Assembly: GCF_024206495.1 (NCBI RefSeq)
Contig: NZ_JAMBPQ010000014.1
Span: 113,668-177,667, forward strand
Origin: Paraburkholderia sp. CNPSo 3272
GTDB lineage: Bacteria; Pseudomonadota; Gammaproteobacteria; Burkholderiales; Burkholderiaceae
Length of the DNA: 64,000 nucleotides
Direction of reading: 5' to 3'
Position numbers and translations under genes: made by a program
Notes under the pieces: model-generated
What the model was told of the DNA's origin: nothing
Database searches by the model: none
What the model saw: only the letters and a program-made list of their open reading frames with translations
Shown: one piece after another, positions 45,223 to 54,255 of the stretch
Layout: each line of letters starts with the position of its first letter
How positions within the stretch are numbered: the first letter of the stretch is position 1

Positions 45223-46479
45223 TCAAAGCAGTTCCGGGTCGATCAGGTAATAGCCACCCTTGATCGCAAGGACTTCGTTGCAGCCATCCTCGATCAGCGA
45301 AGCGCGTGCATCGCGCCAGATCTTTTCGATCGGATACTCACGCGTCAGTCCGTTGCCGCAAAAGATCTGCAGCGCGTCGTTGGCGACCTCGAACGCGGTC
45401 TGGGTCGCCGTGATCTTCGACGTCATCGCTGCGTGCAGCGACGGCTGCTGCGCCGTGAAGTTGTAGTGCACGACGCGCTGTGAGAGCGCGCGTGCCGCCT
45501 CCACCTTCCGGAACATGTGAAAGAGCCGCGACGCGACTGACTGGTGGCGGATGATCGGCAAGCCGCCCTGCTTGCGTTCATGCGCATAAGCATGGGCAAG
45601 CTCGAAGGCCGCGCGCGCGGTGCCGGTGAACACGGCGCCCATGATCGCGTTGGCAAATGTGTGGATCGCGTAGACGGCGTCGAGATACTGGTCGGGGCCC
45701 GCGAGGACGTGATCCTTCGATAACCTGACGTTCTCGAAGAAGAGCTCGCCCTGGTTGAGCGCGCGCTGGCCGATCTTGTCGAGTGGCTTGCCACGCGATA
45801 CGCCTTTGGCGTCCAGCGGAACGATGACCACCGCGCCGCGCTTCGTGTCGACGCCCTCGCCGCTGTCCGCAGCGCAATAGAGAATGCACACTTCCGCTGC
45901 AATGCCGTTGGACACCCACGCCGACTTTTGCCCGTTTATGATGACTTCGTCGCCGCGCAGCGTCGCGACGCAATTGGGGCGGCCGTACGTACCCTGCGGA
46001 TGGAAGATCATGCCGTTCGCGTCGAGCATGTCGGAGCCGTGATCGGGCTCCGTGATCGCCCAGCAGCCAAGCTTGTCGTCCGGCGTGAGCGAGCGGCAGA
46101 ACGTGTTGCCGAACACTGCGCTCAACAACGCGGGAAGGAGCCCTGCGCCGTGGGTGATGGCGAGCCCGGCGTCGCCCCAGCCCAGTTCCTCGAAGAGGAT
46201 GCACATCGTCTTCGCGCGCTCGGCAGGTTCGAGCTCGAGTAGCCCATCGACGCCGAACCCGAGCCCGATGATCTTATTGCGAGCCTCCCAGTACGGCGAG
46301 CCCGGTGCGATGACCTGTTCGGGCGTCATGCGGTCGAGCTGGATGCCCGTGGGGCGCATCACTTCCTCCGCAAAACGATGAACCGTCTGTTGGACCATCT
46401 GGCCCATCTCGGACAACTCCGGCTCCGCGCCGAGCGGCCCGAGCTTGTGAACGGCGATGGGTTGATTCGTGGCTGACAT
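45223..46479 (-). CDS. Acyl-CoA dehydrogenase family protein
   Basis: 418 residues from ATG 46479 with a GAAGGAGGAGAC ribosome site. FAD enzyme fold: LGCWAITEPDHGSD for flavin and substrate binding, GQKSAWVSNG, RGKPLDKIGQRALNQGEL, and a C-terminal helix RQSVASRL. The region that usually holds the catalytic base (YEGTNEI form) reads IEDGCNEV, placing Asp where Glu is expected. First gene of the operon, 277 bases from the divergent LuxR-type regulator. Confidence 0.9.
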   Translation of the reverse strand: MSATNQPIAVHKLGPLGAEPELSEMGQMVQQTVHRFAEEVMRPTGIQLDRMTPEQVIAPGSPYWEARNKIIGLGFGVDGLLELEPAERAKTMCILFEELGWGDAGLAITHGAGLLPALLSAVFGNTFCRSLTPDDKLGCWAITEPDHGSDMLDANGMIFHPQGTYGRPNCVATLRGDEVIINGQKSAWVSNGIAAEVCILYCAADSGEGVDTKRGAVVIVPLDAKGVSRGKPLDKIGQRALNQGELFFENVRLSKDHVLAGPDQYLDAVYAIHTFANAIMGAVFTGTARAAFELAHAYAHERKQGGLPIIRHQSVASRLFHMFRKVEAARALSQRVVHYNFTAQQPSLHAAMTSKITATQTAFEVANDALQIFCGNGLTREYPIEKIWRDARASLIEDGCNEVLAIKGGYYLIDPELL

Positions 46480-46636
46480 GTCTCCTCCTTCGAGGCTAGT
46501 GGGAGTATCATTTTTTGAACGATGCATCGATCCCGTTGCGCGCTGACCGAACTTCAAGGAGTGACCCATCCGCGGGTTGCCTGAACGTTGGTGCTTCCAT
46601 GAGTTGATAGTCGCTCTGCGCGGCGCTTGACCCTAG

Positions 46637-46650
46637 CCCCCGTATGGGGG
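46637..46650. promoter_or_regulatory. CCCCC-GTAT-GGGGG dyad in the divergent promoter
   Basis: Five-base GC arms around GTAT in the 277-base gap between the acyl-CoA dehydrogenase operon and the LuxR-type gene, about 160 bases from the operon start and 107 from the regulator start. A candidate operator; not tied to a known protein. Confidence 0.35.
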
Positions 46651-46756
46651 AGCACGACCGCGCAAACAGGGGTCGCAGTCAGGGTGAACCCGAATACCCG
46701 CAGGTACTCCCGCAATTACTCAATACAGTCCGGAGACAGCCCTGAACACGTCAGCT

Positions 46757-49477
46757 TTGTTCCCCGCCACGAAGGTTTTGCCGCCACGTGCGCCCGCGCG
46801 CCTGGTCGACCGTCCGAGGTTGATTTGTCTTGCTGACGAGGCCGAAAACAAACGGCTCGTCGTGATCAAGGCGCCCGCCGGCTTCGGCAAGACATCGCTG
46901 GCGCTGGCATGGTTCGAGCGATTGCGCATGGGCAACGCACAGGTCGCATGGCTCTCACTCGACTCCGACGACGACGAACCGGCGCGGTTCCTCAATCATC
47001 TGGCGCATGCACTCAGGCATGCCTGCAGTGGTGTCGGTGCATCAGCGATCGGCCTGACGGCCCAGGCATCGCTCGTTCCCGCGCAAACGGTCCTGTCCAC
47101 GCTGATCAACGAGCTCGTCGACGTGGGCGATGAGGTGTATCTCTTCCTAGATGACTATCACGTCATCAGCCTTTCTGCGGTTCACGATGCCTTGTCGTTT
47201 TTCGTCGAGAACGCTCCAGCCAATGTTCACGTGGTGATATGCACCCGCACAGCTCCCGCGCTCCCGCTCGCACGACTGCGTGCGTACAACGAGATACTCG
47301 AGATCGAAGCGCCGATGCTGCGCTTCACTTTCGACGAAACGCAGCGCTTCGTCGAATCCGAATGCCCGGGAAAACTCGCCGCCGCGGACGTCAAGTCGCT
47401 CCTCGCCAGCACCGAAGGGTGGGCCGCCGCGCTACGCATTTCCACATCGGCGCTCTCACGCGAAACATTCAAGCCGGGGCGTGAGTTCATCGCGCCATCT
47501 GGTGCCTCACGACACTTCGCGGCCTATCTGGAGGACATGCTCGAGCGCCTGCCAGCAGAAACGGTCGCGTTCATGCTGCGGACGTCTATACTTGACCGGT
47601 TGACAGCGTCACTGTGCGAGGCCGTAACAGGCGTGGCGGCGAGCCAGCGCACACTGGAAGACGTGGCCGCGCACCAGCTATTGCTTGAACCGATAGATCT
47701 CGAAGGACATTGGTTCCGCTATCACCATCTGATGCGCGAGTACCTGCGCCAGCGGCTTGAAAGGCAATATCCCGTTGAAGTGGCTGAACTTCATCGCCGC
47801 GCTTGCGCCTGGTACACGGACCATGAACTCTGGACGGACGCGGTCCGACACGCCATTGCTTCGGGTGCTACCGAAGACGCGCTTGCGTTGATGGGCCATT
47901 GCGCAATGGCCCTCGTCAGGAATGGAGACCTGCTTACGCTACTTGGCTGGCAGCGCCACTTTCCTGTTCAACTGATGCGCGCGCAAACAAGGGTTTCGCT
48001 GGCGATCGCATGGGGCATGGCACTCGCAATGCGCTTCGAGGAGGCGCTTTTGATGCTCAAGGAAGTTGAGCACGACGCGCAAGACGGGTGTGCCGATTCG
48101 GGAGCGATTCTTCTGGAATGCCAGGCGATTCGCTCAGTTGTCGCCGCGCTTCAGGACGATGCGCTAAAGGCGCTCGTGCTGGCTCAGGGCTGTCTCGCGC
48201 AGCCGTCAACCGATGTCTGGACAACAAACGTCGTTTCCAACGTCGTGCGTTTCGGGCAGTGGAAAGCGGGCAACCTCGAAGCGCTCTACGCGACTCCCTG
48301 GATCCCCTATTCAATCGACGAAGATCAGCGCAACATGTTTTCCTCGGTCTATCGCCTTTGTCTGCTCGGCCATGCCGAAATGCAGCAGATGCACTTCCCA
48401 CTGGCTGAGCGGTACTTCCTCGATTCCATGCAGCTCGCCGAGCGATACGCCGGTCCCCAATCCACCTCGGCGGCGTTGTGCGCGCCGATGATCAGCCAGA
48501 TACGCTACGAACAAGGCCGGCTGGACGAAGCGGAAGCCCTGCTCGTCGATCTCATGCCCGTTATCGACGCCGCGGCCTTTCTTGACTGCGTGTTGATCGC
48601 GTACCGGGTACTCGTGCGAATCGCGGTCGACCGGTCCAACCCTGGTCAGGCCTATGCTCTCCTGGATCGTGCCTATGCACTGGGTCATGCGCGCGGATGG
48701 GACCGGCTGAAAGCCGCCGCTCTTGTGGAGCGGACACGGCTCTATCTCGCCGAAGGAAGGATCACGGAGGCCAGCGTGTGTGCCTCGCAGCTTCATCAGC
48801 TTGCCGCGTCGGTAGGTGAGCGCACGCAGTTGGTTTCGCCCGAGATCGAGACGTACCGGGCGATCGCCGCAGCGCGTTTGTCGATCGCGCAGAAACGGAC
48901 GGAAGATGCTGTCGGGTTATTGAATACCGCGTTGCGCAGTGTCGAAAATCGTCGCAATGATTATCTCGCGTTGCATCTACGAATTGAGCTATCACTCGTC
49001 GCGATGGCGACGGGAAAGCGAAACCTCGCGATCGCGGCGTTTCGCGGTGTGGTGACCACGGCGGCGTCCGCAGGCATCTTTCGGTCTATTCTCGATCAGG
49101 GACCGGAAATCGGCCCGCTGCTACTCGCCCTGCGCGAAGAGGGGCCGAGCCCCGCAAGTACGGCCGACGCAGCGCCCTATATCCATGCTCTGCTCGACGG
49201 CTGGCGCGCGCGGTATGAGCCTGAGAGCAAACCTCACCGCGACGCGCAAAGGGACTCATTAAGCCCAAGGGAACGCAGCATCGTCGCGTTGATCGCCCAA
49301 GGACAGTCGAACAAGGAGATTGCACGCACCATCGGCATCACGCCAGAAACCGTCAAGTCTTATTTGAAGAACATCTTTGTGAAACTGGGCGTCGAAAAGC
49401 GTGCGCAAGCGGTCGCGCGCGCGCAGGAACTCGGGCTAATGGAAGGTATCTCGACATCACGCATGGGTGCGACGTGA
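46757..49477 (+). CDS. MalT/AlkS-like LuxR-family transcriptional activator
   Basis: 906 residues. Walker A APAGFGKT (39-46), Walker B-like VYLFLDDYHVIS, a long helical TPR-like middle, and a C-terminal LuxR helix-turn-helix (SLSPRERSIVALIAQGQSNKEIARTIGITPETVKSYLKNIFVKLGVEKR). This is the LAL/MalT layout; AlkS of alkane degradation has it too. Start is unclear: TTG at 46757 is used, but a CTG at 46742 sits at better spacing from a CGGAGAC site and would add the usual residues before LPPR. It probably activates the divergent acyl-CoA operon on binding its substrate or ATP. Confidence 0.9.
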   Translation: MFPATKVLPPRAPARLVDRPRLICLADEAENKRLVVIKAPAGFGKTSLALAWFERLRMGNAQVAWLSLDSDDDEPARFLNHLAHALRHACSGVGASAIGLTAQASLVPAQTVLSTLINELVDVGDEVYLFLDDYHVISLSAVHDALSFFVENAPANVHVVICTRTAPALPLARLRAYNEILEIEAPMLRFTFDETQRFVESECPGKLAAADVKSLLASTEGWAAALRISTSALSRETFKPGREFIAPSGASRHFAAYLEDMLERLPAETVAFMLRTSILDRLTASLCEAVTGVAASQRTLEDVAAHQLLLEPIDLEGHWFRYHHLMREYLRQRLERQYPVEVAELHRRACAWYTDHELWTDAVRHAIASGATEDALALMGHCAMALVRNGDLLTLLGWQRHFPVQLMRAQTRVSLAIAWGMALAMRFEEALLMLKEVEHDAQDGCADSGAILLECQAIRSVVAALQDDALKALVLAQGCLAQPSTDVWTTNVVSNVVRFGQWKAGNLEALYATPWIPYSIDEDQRNMFSSVYRLCLLGHAEMQQMHFPLAERYFLDSMQLAERYAGPQSTSAALCAPMISQIRYEQGRLDEAEALLVDLMPVIDAAAFLDCVLIAYRVLVRIAVDRSNPGQAYALLDRAYALGHARGWDRLKAAALVERTRLYLAEGRITEASVCASQLHQLAASVGERTQLVSPEIETYRAIAAARLSIAQKRTEDAVGLLNTALRSVENRRNDYLALHLRIELSLVAMATGKRNLAIAAFRGVVTTAASAGIFRSILDQGPEIGPLLLALREEGPSPASTADAAPYIHALLDGWRARYEPESKPHRDAQRDSLSPRERSIVALIAQGQSNKEIARTIGITPETVKSYLKNIFVKLGVEKRAQAVARAQELGLMEGISTSRMGAT

Positions 49478-49664
49478 AGTTGCATAGGAGATTGTTTCTG
49501 TTGGTCTCGGCCAGCATGCGTTCTCGGTATCGAGTTGGTATGAAGCCGCCGGGACAATATAGAACCTATCCGGTTTTTTGTGTGCAAGGCGGTTTAACAG
49601 ACCCTAACCAGGGTCATGCGCTCCGGTGAGTCGGTCAAAATGGCCGGCGACAAGGAACCAGAGG

Positions 49665-49810
49665 ATGACGAAACGAAACCGACGGACACGCTCACCGGCG
49701 TTCAAGGCAAAGGTGGCACTTGCGGCGCTCAAGGGCGACAAGACGCTTGCAGAGCTGGCCCAGCTATTTGATATCCATCCGAACCGGATCACGGACTGGA
49801 AGAAGCTGCA
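49665..49810 (+). mobile_element. IS3-family transposase orfA fragment
   Basis: MTKRNRRTRSPAFKAKVALA, ALKGDKTLAELAQLFDIHPN and RITDWKK are the N-terminal helix-turn-helix of IS3-family OrfA. It breaks off after about 47 residues, with unrelated DNA following. The bases from 49478 to 49664 contain no gene I recognise. Confidence 0.75.
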
Positions 49811-49854
49811 GCAGCAGGTTTGCCTCCCACCGTTCGATCAAGCTGACCGTGCCT

Positions 49855-50008
49855 AGCGCGAAGAGTTCGCTCTGAGTGTAGACAGCGCCGGTCGGATTGT
49901 TGGGCGTATTCACGACAAGCCACTTCGTGCGAGGCGTAACCGCTGCCTCAAGCAATTCGGGCGTCTGCTTGAACCCATCCTCCTCAGCGCCCGCGACCCC
50001 GCTGTCGC
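49855..50008 (-). pseudogene. Aminotransferase class I fragment
   Basis: Reads FKQTPELLEAAVTPRTKWLV then VNTPNNPTGAVYTQSELFAL, the conserved NxPxNPTG segment of PLP-dependent aspartate/aromatic aminotransferases. Neither end of the gene is present. It lies back to back with the IS3 relic, so the junction is a recombination scar. Confidence 0.7.
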
Positions 50009-50129
50009 AAATCAGATTTGCGGCGCCGAGCCTTCCTTTCCTCGCGTGTTCCCCGCAAGATTATCCGCTGCCTCTACCGTCGTAGGGTGCGGCACGTCGA
50101 AAGGACGGTTCATCGCTCAGGAGCATTGC

Positions 50130-51200
50130 ATGGCAACAGTCAAAAGCGAAACGAATGATAGTACCCAGCGCCCCGATTCGTCCCGGCGCAAGATGATCAT
50201 GGGGGGCGGCATGGCCGCTGCGACGATGCTCTTTGCCGGGGTTGCGAAAGCCGAACCCACATCCGGTCGGAACGCAACCGTCGACGGTATTCCGGTGCCG
50301 ATGCCGCCCGAGGATAAAACGGCCGGACCGATCGTCGCCGGGCGCGACACCAAACTGGCGGGCCGCGTCGCGGTCGTGACCGGTGCCGCGCGCGGCATCG
50401 GGCGTGCGATCGCTGTCGAATATGCGGCGAACGGTGCGGATGTGATCGCCATTGATATCGCGGCGCCCGTAACCTCGGCCTCGAGCGCCGTACCGGCGAC
50501 GCCGGACGATCTCGCGGAAACGGTCAGGATGATCAAGGCGTACGGTGGCCGCGCGGAAGGCATTCGCGCGGACATCCGCGATATTGCAGCACTCCGTGCC
50601 GTCGCGGACGGTATCAACGAGCGCTTTGGAAAGATCGACATTGTCGTTGCTAATGCCGCGGTGCAGTATTGGAAGCCACTTCTCGAGCTACAGGACTCCG
50701 AATGGCGTGATGTCATCGACAACAATTTGAACGGCACGGCGAACACGATCCGCGTATTCGCTCCGAAGATGGTGGCGCGCAACTACGGCCGCATTATCGT
50801 CATCTCCTCGATGCAAGGGCGCCACGGCTCGAAGGACGCTGCAAGCTATTCGGCTTCGAAGTGGGGTATCTTTGGCCTGATGAAGTCCGCCGCACTCGAA
50901 CTTGGCCGCTACAACATCACCGTTAACGCGATCACTCCGGGGCTCGTCGGCACCGCGCTTACGTTCTACGACGCGCGGCTTTCGGAGAGCATCGGCGAAA
51001 CCGGCTATCACAAGCCGAACGGTCCGTTGACGCCGCAAGAGGCCTGGGACCGTCGCGCAGCAACCATGCCGCTCGGTGTTGCATGGCTGCAGCCGGAGGA
51101 CATTTCGCCGGCCGCCGTCTATCTTGCGTCAGAAGGTGCCGCCATGATCACCGGAGCAGAAATCGAGGTGACGGGCGGTGACAGCGCGAAGAGTATCTGA
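50130..51200 (+). CDS. Tat-exported short-chain dehydrogenase/reductase, carveol-dehydrogenase-like
   Basis: 356 residues from ATG 50130 behind CAGGAG. A twin-arginine signal (SSRRKMIMGGGMAAATMLFA, Arg19-Arg20, cleavage near AKA-EP) precedes a full SDR domain: TGAARGIG (84-91), NAA (175-177), Ser226/227 and YSASK (240-244). The insertion after the second strand, IDIAAP...VPATPDDLAETVRMI, is like that of carveol-dehydrogenase and mycofactocin-coupled SDRs. An SDR with a Tat signal is uncommon; a tightly bound nicotinamide loaded in the cytoplasm would explain it. Likely oxidises an alcohol in the periplasm. Confidence 0.85.
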   Translation: MATVKSETNDSTQRPDSSRRKMIMGGGMAAATMLFAGVAKAEPTSGRNATVDGIPVPMPPEDKTAGPIVAGRDTKLAGRVAVVTGAARGIGRAIAVEYAANGADVIAIDIAAPVTSASSAVPATPDDLAETVRMIKAYGGRAEGIRADIRDIAALRAVADGINERFGKIDIVVANAAVQYWKPLLELQDSEWRDVIDNNLNGTANTIRVFAPKMVARNYGRIIVISSMQGRHGSKDAASYSASKWGIFGLMKSAALELGRYNITVNAITPGLVGTALTFYDARLSESIGETGYHKPNGPLTPQEAWDRRAATMPLGVAWLQPEDISPAAVYLASEGAAMITGAEIEVTGGDSAKSI

Positions 51201-51795
51201 CGCCCCGGCGCGTAGTCATCATCCGCGACAGCGCTCGTTCCGCGGGAAGCGGCAAGATCCGCAAACTCGTCGTTCGCCTTCGCTCCATCGCACTCCGAAT
51301 AGTGAACCTGGCCGCCCAGTCATTGAGCTTACGCACCTGCGAATGTTTCGCTCATGCGTACGCACCGCAGATCCGCAATACAGGCTCATTTCCGGCATGG
51401 CCGCAATTAAGCGGTATTGAACAATACGTCATCCGGCTGACGGCTGCTCACCACACGGCCCGTGGCGTGCTGCATCGCCCTCTGGTTACAATAGGTTACA
51501 TAGAGTGGTCTTCGTAAAAGATGGTAAGTATCCGCGCTGAGGCGCCGAAAAAGTCGGCCGACTTGGCTGCTATGCTCCATTCAGTCGCGCAGTTCTGCCG
51601 TGTTTTGCCCGCGTAACCCAAAAACGGACTCTGAATTCCGCTCCACAGACCCGCACGCGCGCACTCTGATTGCCTCGTGATCATGCTGTTGCAAGTCGCG
51701 AACTATGACAGTGGTGGGCGCTTCTATCCGAGTGCCGAAAGCTTGCTGCACTGTGCCGGTCCTTTTCATCGAAGCTAACAACGCGCGACGAACCA
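51201..51795. other. Long gap without recognisable gene
   Basis: 595 bases between the SDR and the GNAT gene. GC content and codon pattern look less coding. Only short frames without familiar motifs. Confidence 0.45.
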
Positions 51796-52371
51796 ATGCC
51801 TCCACTCTTTACCAAGGTCGAAGTCTCTAAGACAGCCCGGGTTCAGCTTCGCCCGATCGAGATGTCCGACGCCCAAAGGATATTCGAAATCTGGTCCGAT
51901 CGCGAAGTGATGCGCTTTTACGACATAGCGCCACTAAACAGCATCGAAGATGCCCGGCTGCTTGTCTCAGCTATGGTCAAAGAGCTGGCGGAAGGATTAA
52001 GTGTGCGCTGGGCCATCGTATCGAATTGCGGCATGCATTTCATTGGCTCATGCGGGTTTAGATTCGATACCAAGTTCTATTCAGCAAGTATTAGCTTCGA
52101 ATTGGAACGTCACTCATGGCGACAGGGATTAATGCGCGAAGCTCTAAACGCGGCGATCGCCCATGCATATGACCACTGGCAAATCAACCGTATCCAGGCG
52201 GTAACGAACCGCGACAATTACGCCTCGATTGGACTTCTAAGAAGCCTGGGATTTGTGGAGGAAGGTGTTATGCGGCAATGGGGCTACTGGAAAGATGCAT
52301 TTCACGACGTCCATCTTTTCTCCCGGATCAGGGCCGATCAACGGGCAATGCAGACATCGCTGCCTGCATGA
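51796..52371 (+). CDS. GNAT-family acetyltransferase (RimJ/RimL type)
   Basis: 191 residues. Begins LRPIEMSDAQRIFEIWSD, then IGSCGFRFD, HSWRQGLMREALNAAIAHAYDHW, and VTNRDNYASIGLLRSLGFVEEG: the acetyl-CoA-binding and C-terminal motifs of N-terminal protein acetyltransferases. Composition is less GC-rich than its neighbours, which hints at separate acquisition. Target unknown. Confidence 0.85.
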   Translation: MPPLFTKVEVSKTARVQLRPIEMSDAQRIFEIWSDREVMRFYDIAPLNSIEDARLLVSAMVKELAEGLSVRWAIVSNCGMHFIGSCGFRFDTKFYSASISFELERHSWRQGLMREALNAAIAHAYDHWQINRIQAVTNRDNYASIGLLRSLGFVEEGVMRQWGYWKDAFHDVHLFSRIRADQRAMQTSLPA

Positions 52372-52776
52372 GGGTCACATGCCGACGGTCGCGCGCAGGA
52401 CTGTTCCAGTGCGATGCTCACTCTACAGGCTCAATTCATTGCGAGAAGTGTCACACGTACTGCTGGGCTAATGGAGAATCGGAGTCCCTTCAAGGTGATT
52501 ACACGTTCGTTTACCAGTGCGATCCACCGTCGAGACTTACTGCTACGCCGCCCTCAGGAAATTCTCGCGCCTATGAAAGGACAGCGACAAATAACCGATC
52601 TCGATTGACGAGGAAAGGCATATCAGTCCCTCGGCCAGTTTCGGACGTTCGCTAGCTTCAGCAGAATGGTCGACAACGTGGCCGAGACCTTTGACGCGTC
52701 AGTTGACCCATCAAGCGGCTGATACATCCGCTTTACGCGAAGACCGGCTCATGAATCTCCTGGTTTCCGCACCCAA
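52372..52776. other. Gap without supported gene
   Basis: About 400 bases. One frame contains HCEKCHTYCWANGESESLQG, which resembles a zinc-ribbon-like fragment, but it lacks a sound start and I do not call it. Confidence 0.35.
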
Positions 52777-54165
52777 TCAACGGCGGTCAATCCAGACCGT
52801 CTGGATGTTGGAGAATTCATGCAAGCCGAAGCTCGAGAGTTCCCGGCCAAACCCGCTCTTCTTGACCCCGCCGACAGCAACCCGGGGATCGCTTGCGACA
52901 TAGCCGTTAATAAATACGCCGCCGGTTTCCAGCTGCGCGGCCATCTCGTTGGCCAGTCCCATGTCTGCGGTCCAGATCGTTGCACCCAGGCCGAATTCAC
53001 TATCGTTAGCGAGCTGCAAAGCATGTTGTGCGTCGCGCGCAACGATCAGGGACGCGACTGGCCCAAAGAGCTCCTGGCTGAACGCCGTCATGCCCGGCTT
53101 GACATCCGCCAATACGGTCGGCGCGTAGTAGTTGCCTTCGCCCGCAATCTTTTCTCCACCCAGCACCAGCCGCGCGCCTTCGGCCACCGTTGCCTGCACC
53201 TGGCCATCGAGTTCGTCGCGCAGGTCGTAGCGGGCCATCGGGCCGATATAGGTGTCCTCGCACAACGGATCGCCCACCTTCAACGCCTTGACGGCCGCCA
53301 CGAACCCGTCTTCGAAAGCCTTCGCAACCGATTGTTCGACGATGATGCGCTTGGCGGCGAGGCACACCTGGCCGGTGTTCTGGAAACGACCGACGACGGC
53401 GGCCTTGATCGCTGCGTCAAGGTCTGCGTCGGCAAGCACGATAAACGGATCCGCACCGCCGAGTTCGAGAATGCACTTTTTCAGCGCGGCGCCGGCTTGC
53501 CGGGCGATCGCCGAACCCGCCCTTACGCTTCCCGTGACGGCAACGGCCGCGATCCGGGCATCTGCGATGACTGCGGAGACATCGTCAGGCGTGATGTTCA
53601 AGACCTCGAACACGCCTTCCGGCAGGTCCGTCGCCGCGAACGCGTCGCGCAGCAGATACGCGCTGCCCATCACGTTCGGCGCATGCTTGAGCACGTATGA
53701 GTTGCCGGCGAGAATCATCCCGACGGCTCCGCGCAGCACCTGCCAGATCGGAAAATTCCATGGCATCACTGCAAGGACCGGCCCCAGCGGGCGGAACTCC
53801 TGCCGCGCCTGCCCGCGATCGACTGTCACGGTTCGCGGTGCGAGAAAGCCGGGGCCGTTTTCGGCATACCACTCGCAAAGATGGGCGCACTTTTCAATCT
53901 CGGCACGCGCCTGCGCGATCGGCTTGCCCATCTCCCGGGCCATCATGGCGGACATTTCCTCACTGCGTTGGCGCAGCGCGCTCGCCAACTGGACCAGGAT
54001 ATTTGCGCGTTCCGCTACCGGCACATCACGCCACCGGCTAAACCCGGCAACGGTGCGGGCGAGCGCCCGCTCGACCTCCTGTGGATCCTGGAACGGGTGA
54101 CGGGCGAAGACTTCGCCAGTCGCCGGATTACGCGAGACTGCATGGGTGATGGCTTCCGCTTGCAC
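52777..54165 (-). CDS. NAD(P)-dependent aldehyde dehydrogenase
   Basis: 462 residues from a GTG at 54165 behind AAGGAGAGCAAAC. Catalytic Cys268 in NTGQVCLAAKR and Glu in LELGGADPF are present, with the cofactor loop VTGSVRAG. Closest style is the succinate-semialdehyde dehydrogenase group, but substrates in this group overlap widely. It lies 90 bases downstream of a LysR gene on the same strand. It could complete the oxidation begun by the exported SDR, aldehyde to acid, before CoA activation. Confidence 0.9.
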   Translation of the reverse strand: MQAEAITHAVSRNPATGEVFARHPFQDPQEVERALARTVAGFSRWRDVPVAERANILVQLASALRQRSEEMSAMMAREMGKPIAQARAEIEKCAHLCEWYAENGPGFLAPRTVTVDRGQARQEFRPLGPVLAVMPWNFPIWQVLRGAVGMILAGNSYVLKHAPNVMGSAYLLRDAFAATDLPEGVFEVLNITPDDVSAVIADARIAAVAVTGSVRAGSAIARQAGAALKKCILELGGADPFIVLADADLDAAIKAAVVGRFQNTGQVCLAAKRIIVEQSVAKAFEDGFVAAVKALKVGDPLCEDTYIGPMARYDLRDELDGQVQATVAEGARLVLGGEKIAGEGNYYAPTVLADVKPGMTAFSQELFGPVASLIVARDAQHALQLANDSEFGLGATIWTADMGLANEMAAQLETGGVFINGYVASDPRVAVGGVKKSGFGRELSSFGLHEFSNIQTVWIDRR

Positions 54166-54255
54166 GTTTGCTCTCCTTGATCAATGGTGGGATGAGCGAA
54201 ACGATACGGGCTTTACGAGCCAGAAAAAAGTGAATAATTTTGACCAACTTATTCT

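Noticed and set aside
52278..52655. 125-codon frame with a Cys-rich stretch
   Set aside because: Overlaps the GNAT gene in another frame, has no ribosome site and the Cys spacing is not a proven zinc ribbon.
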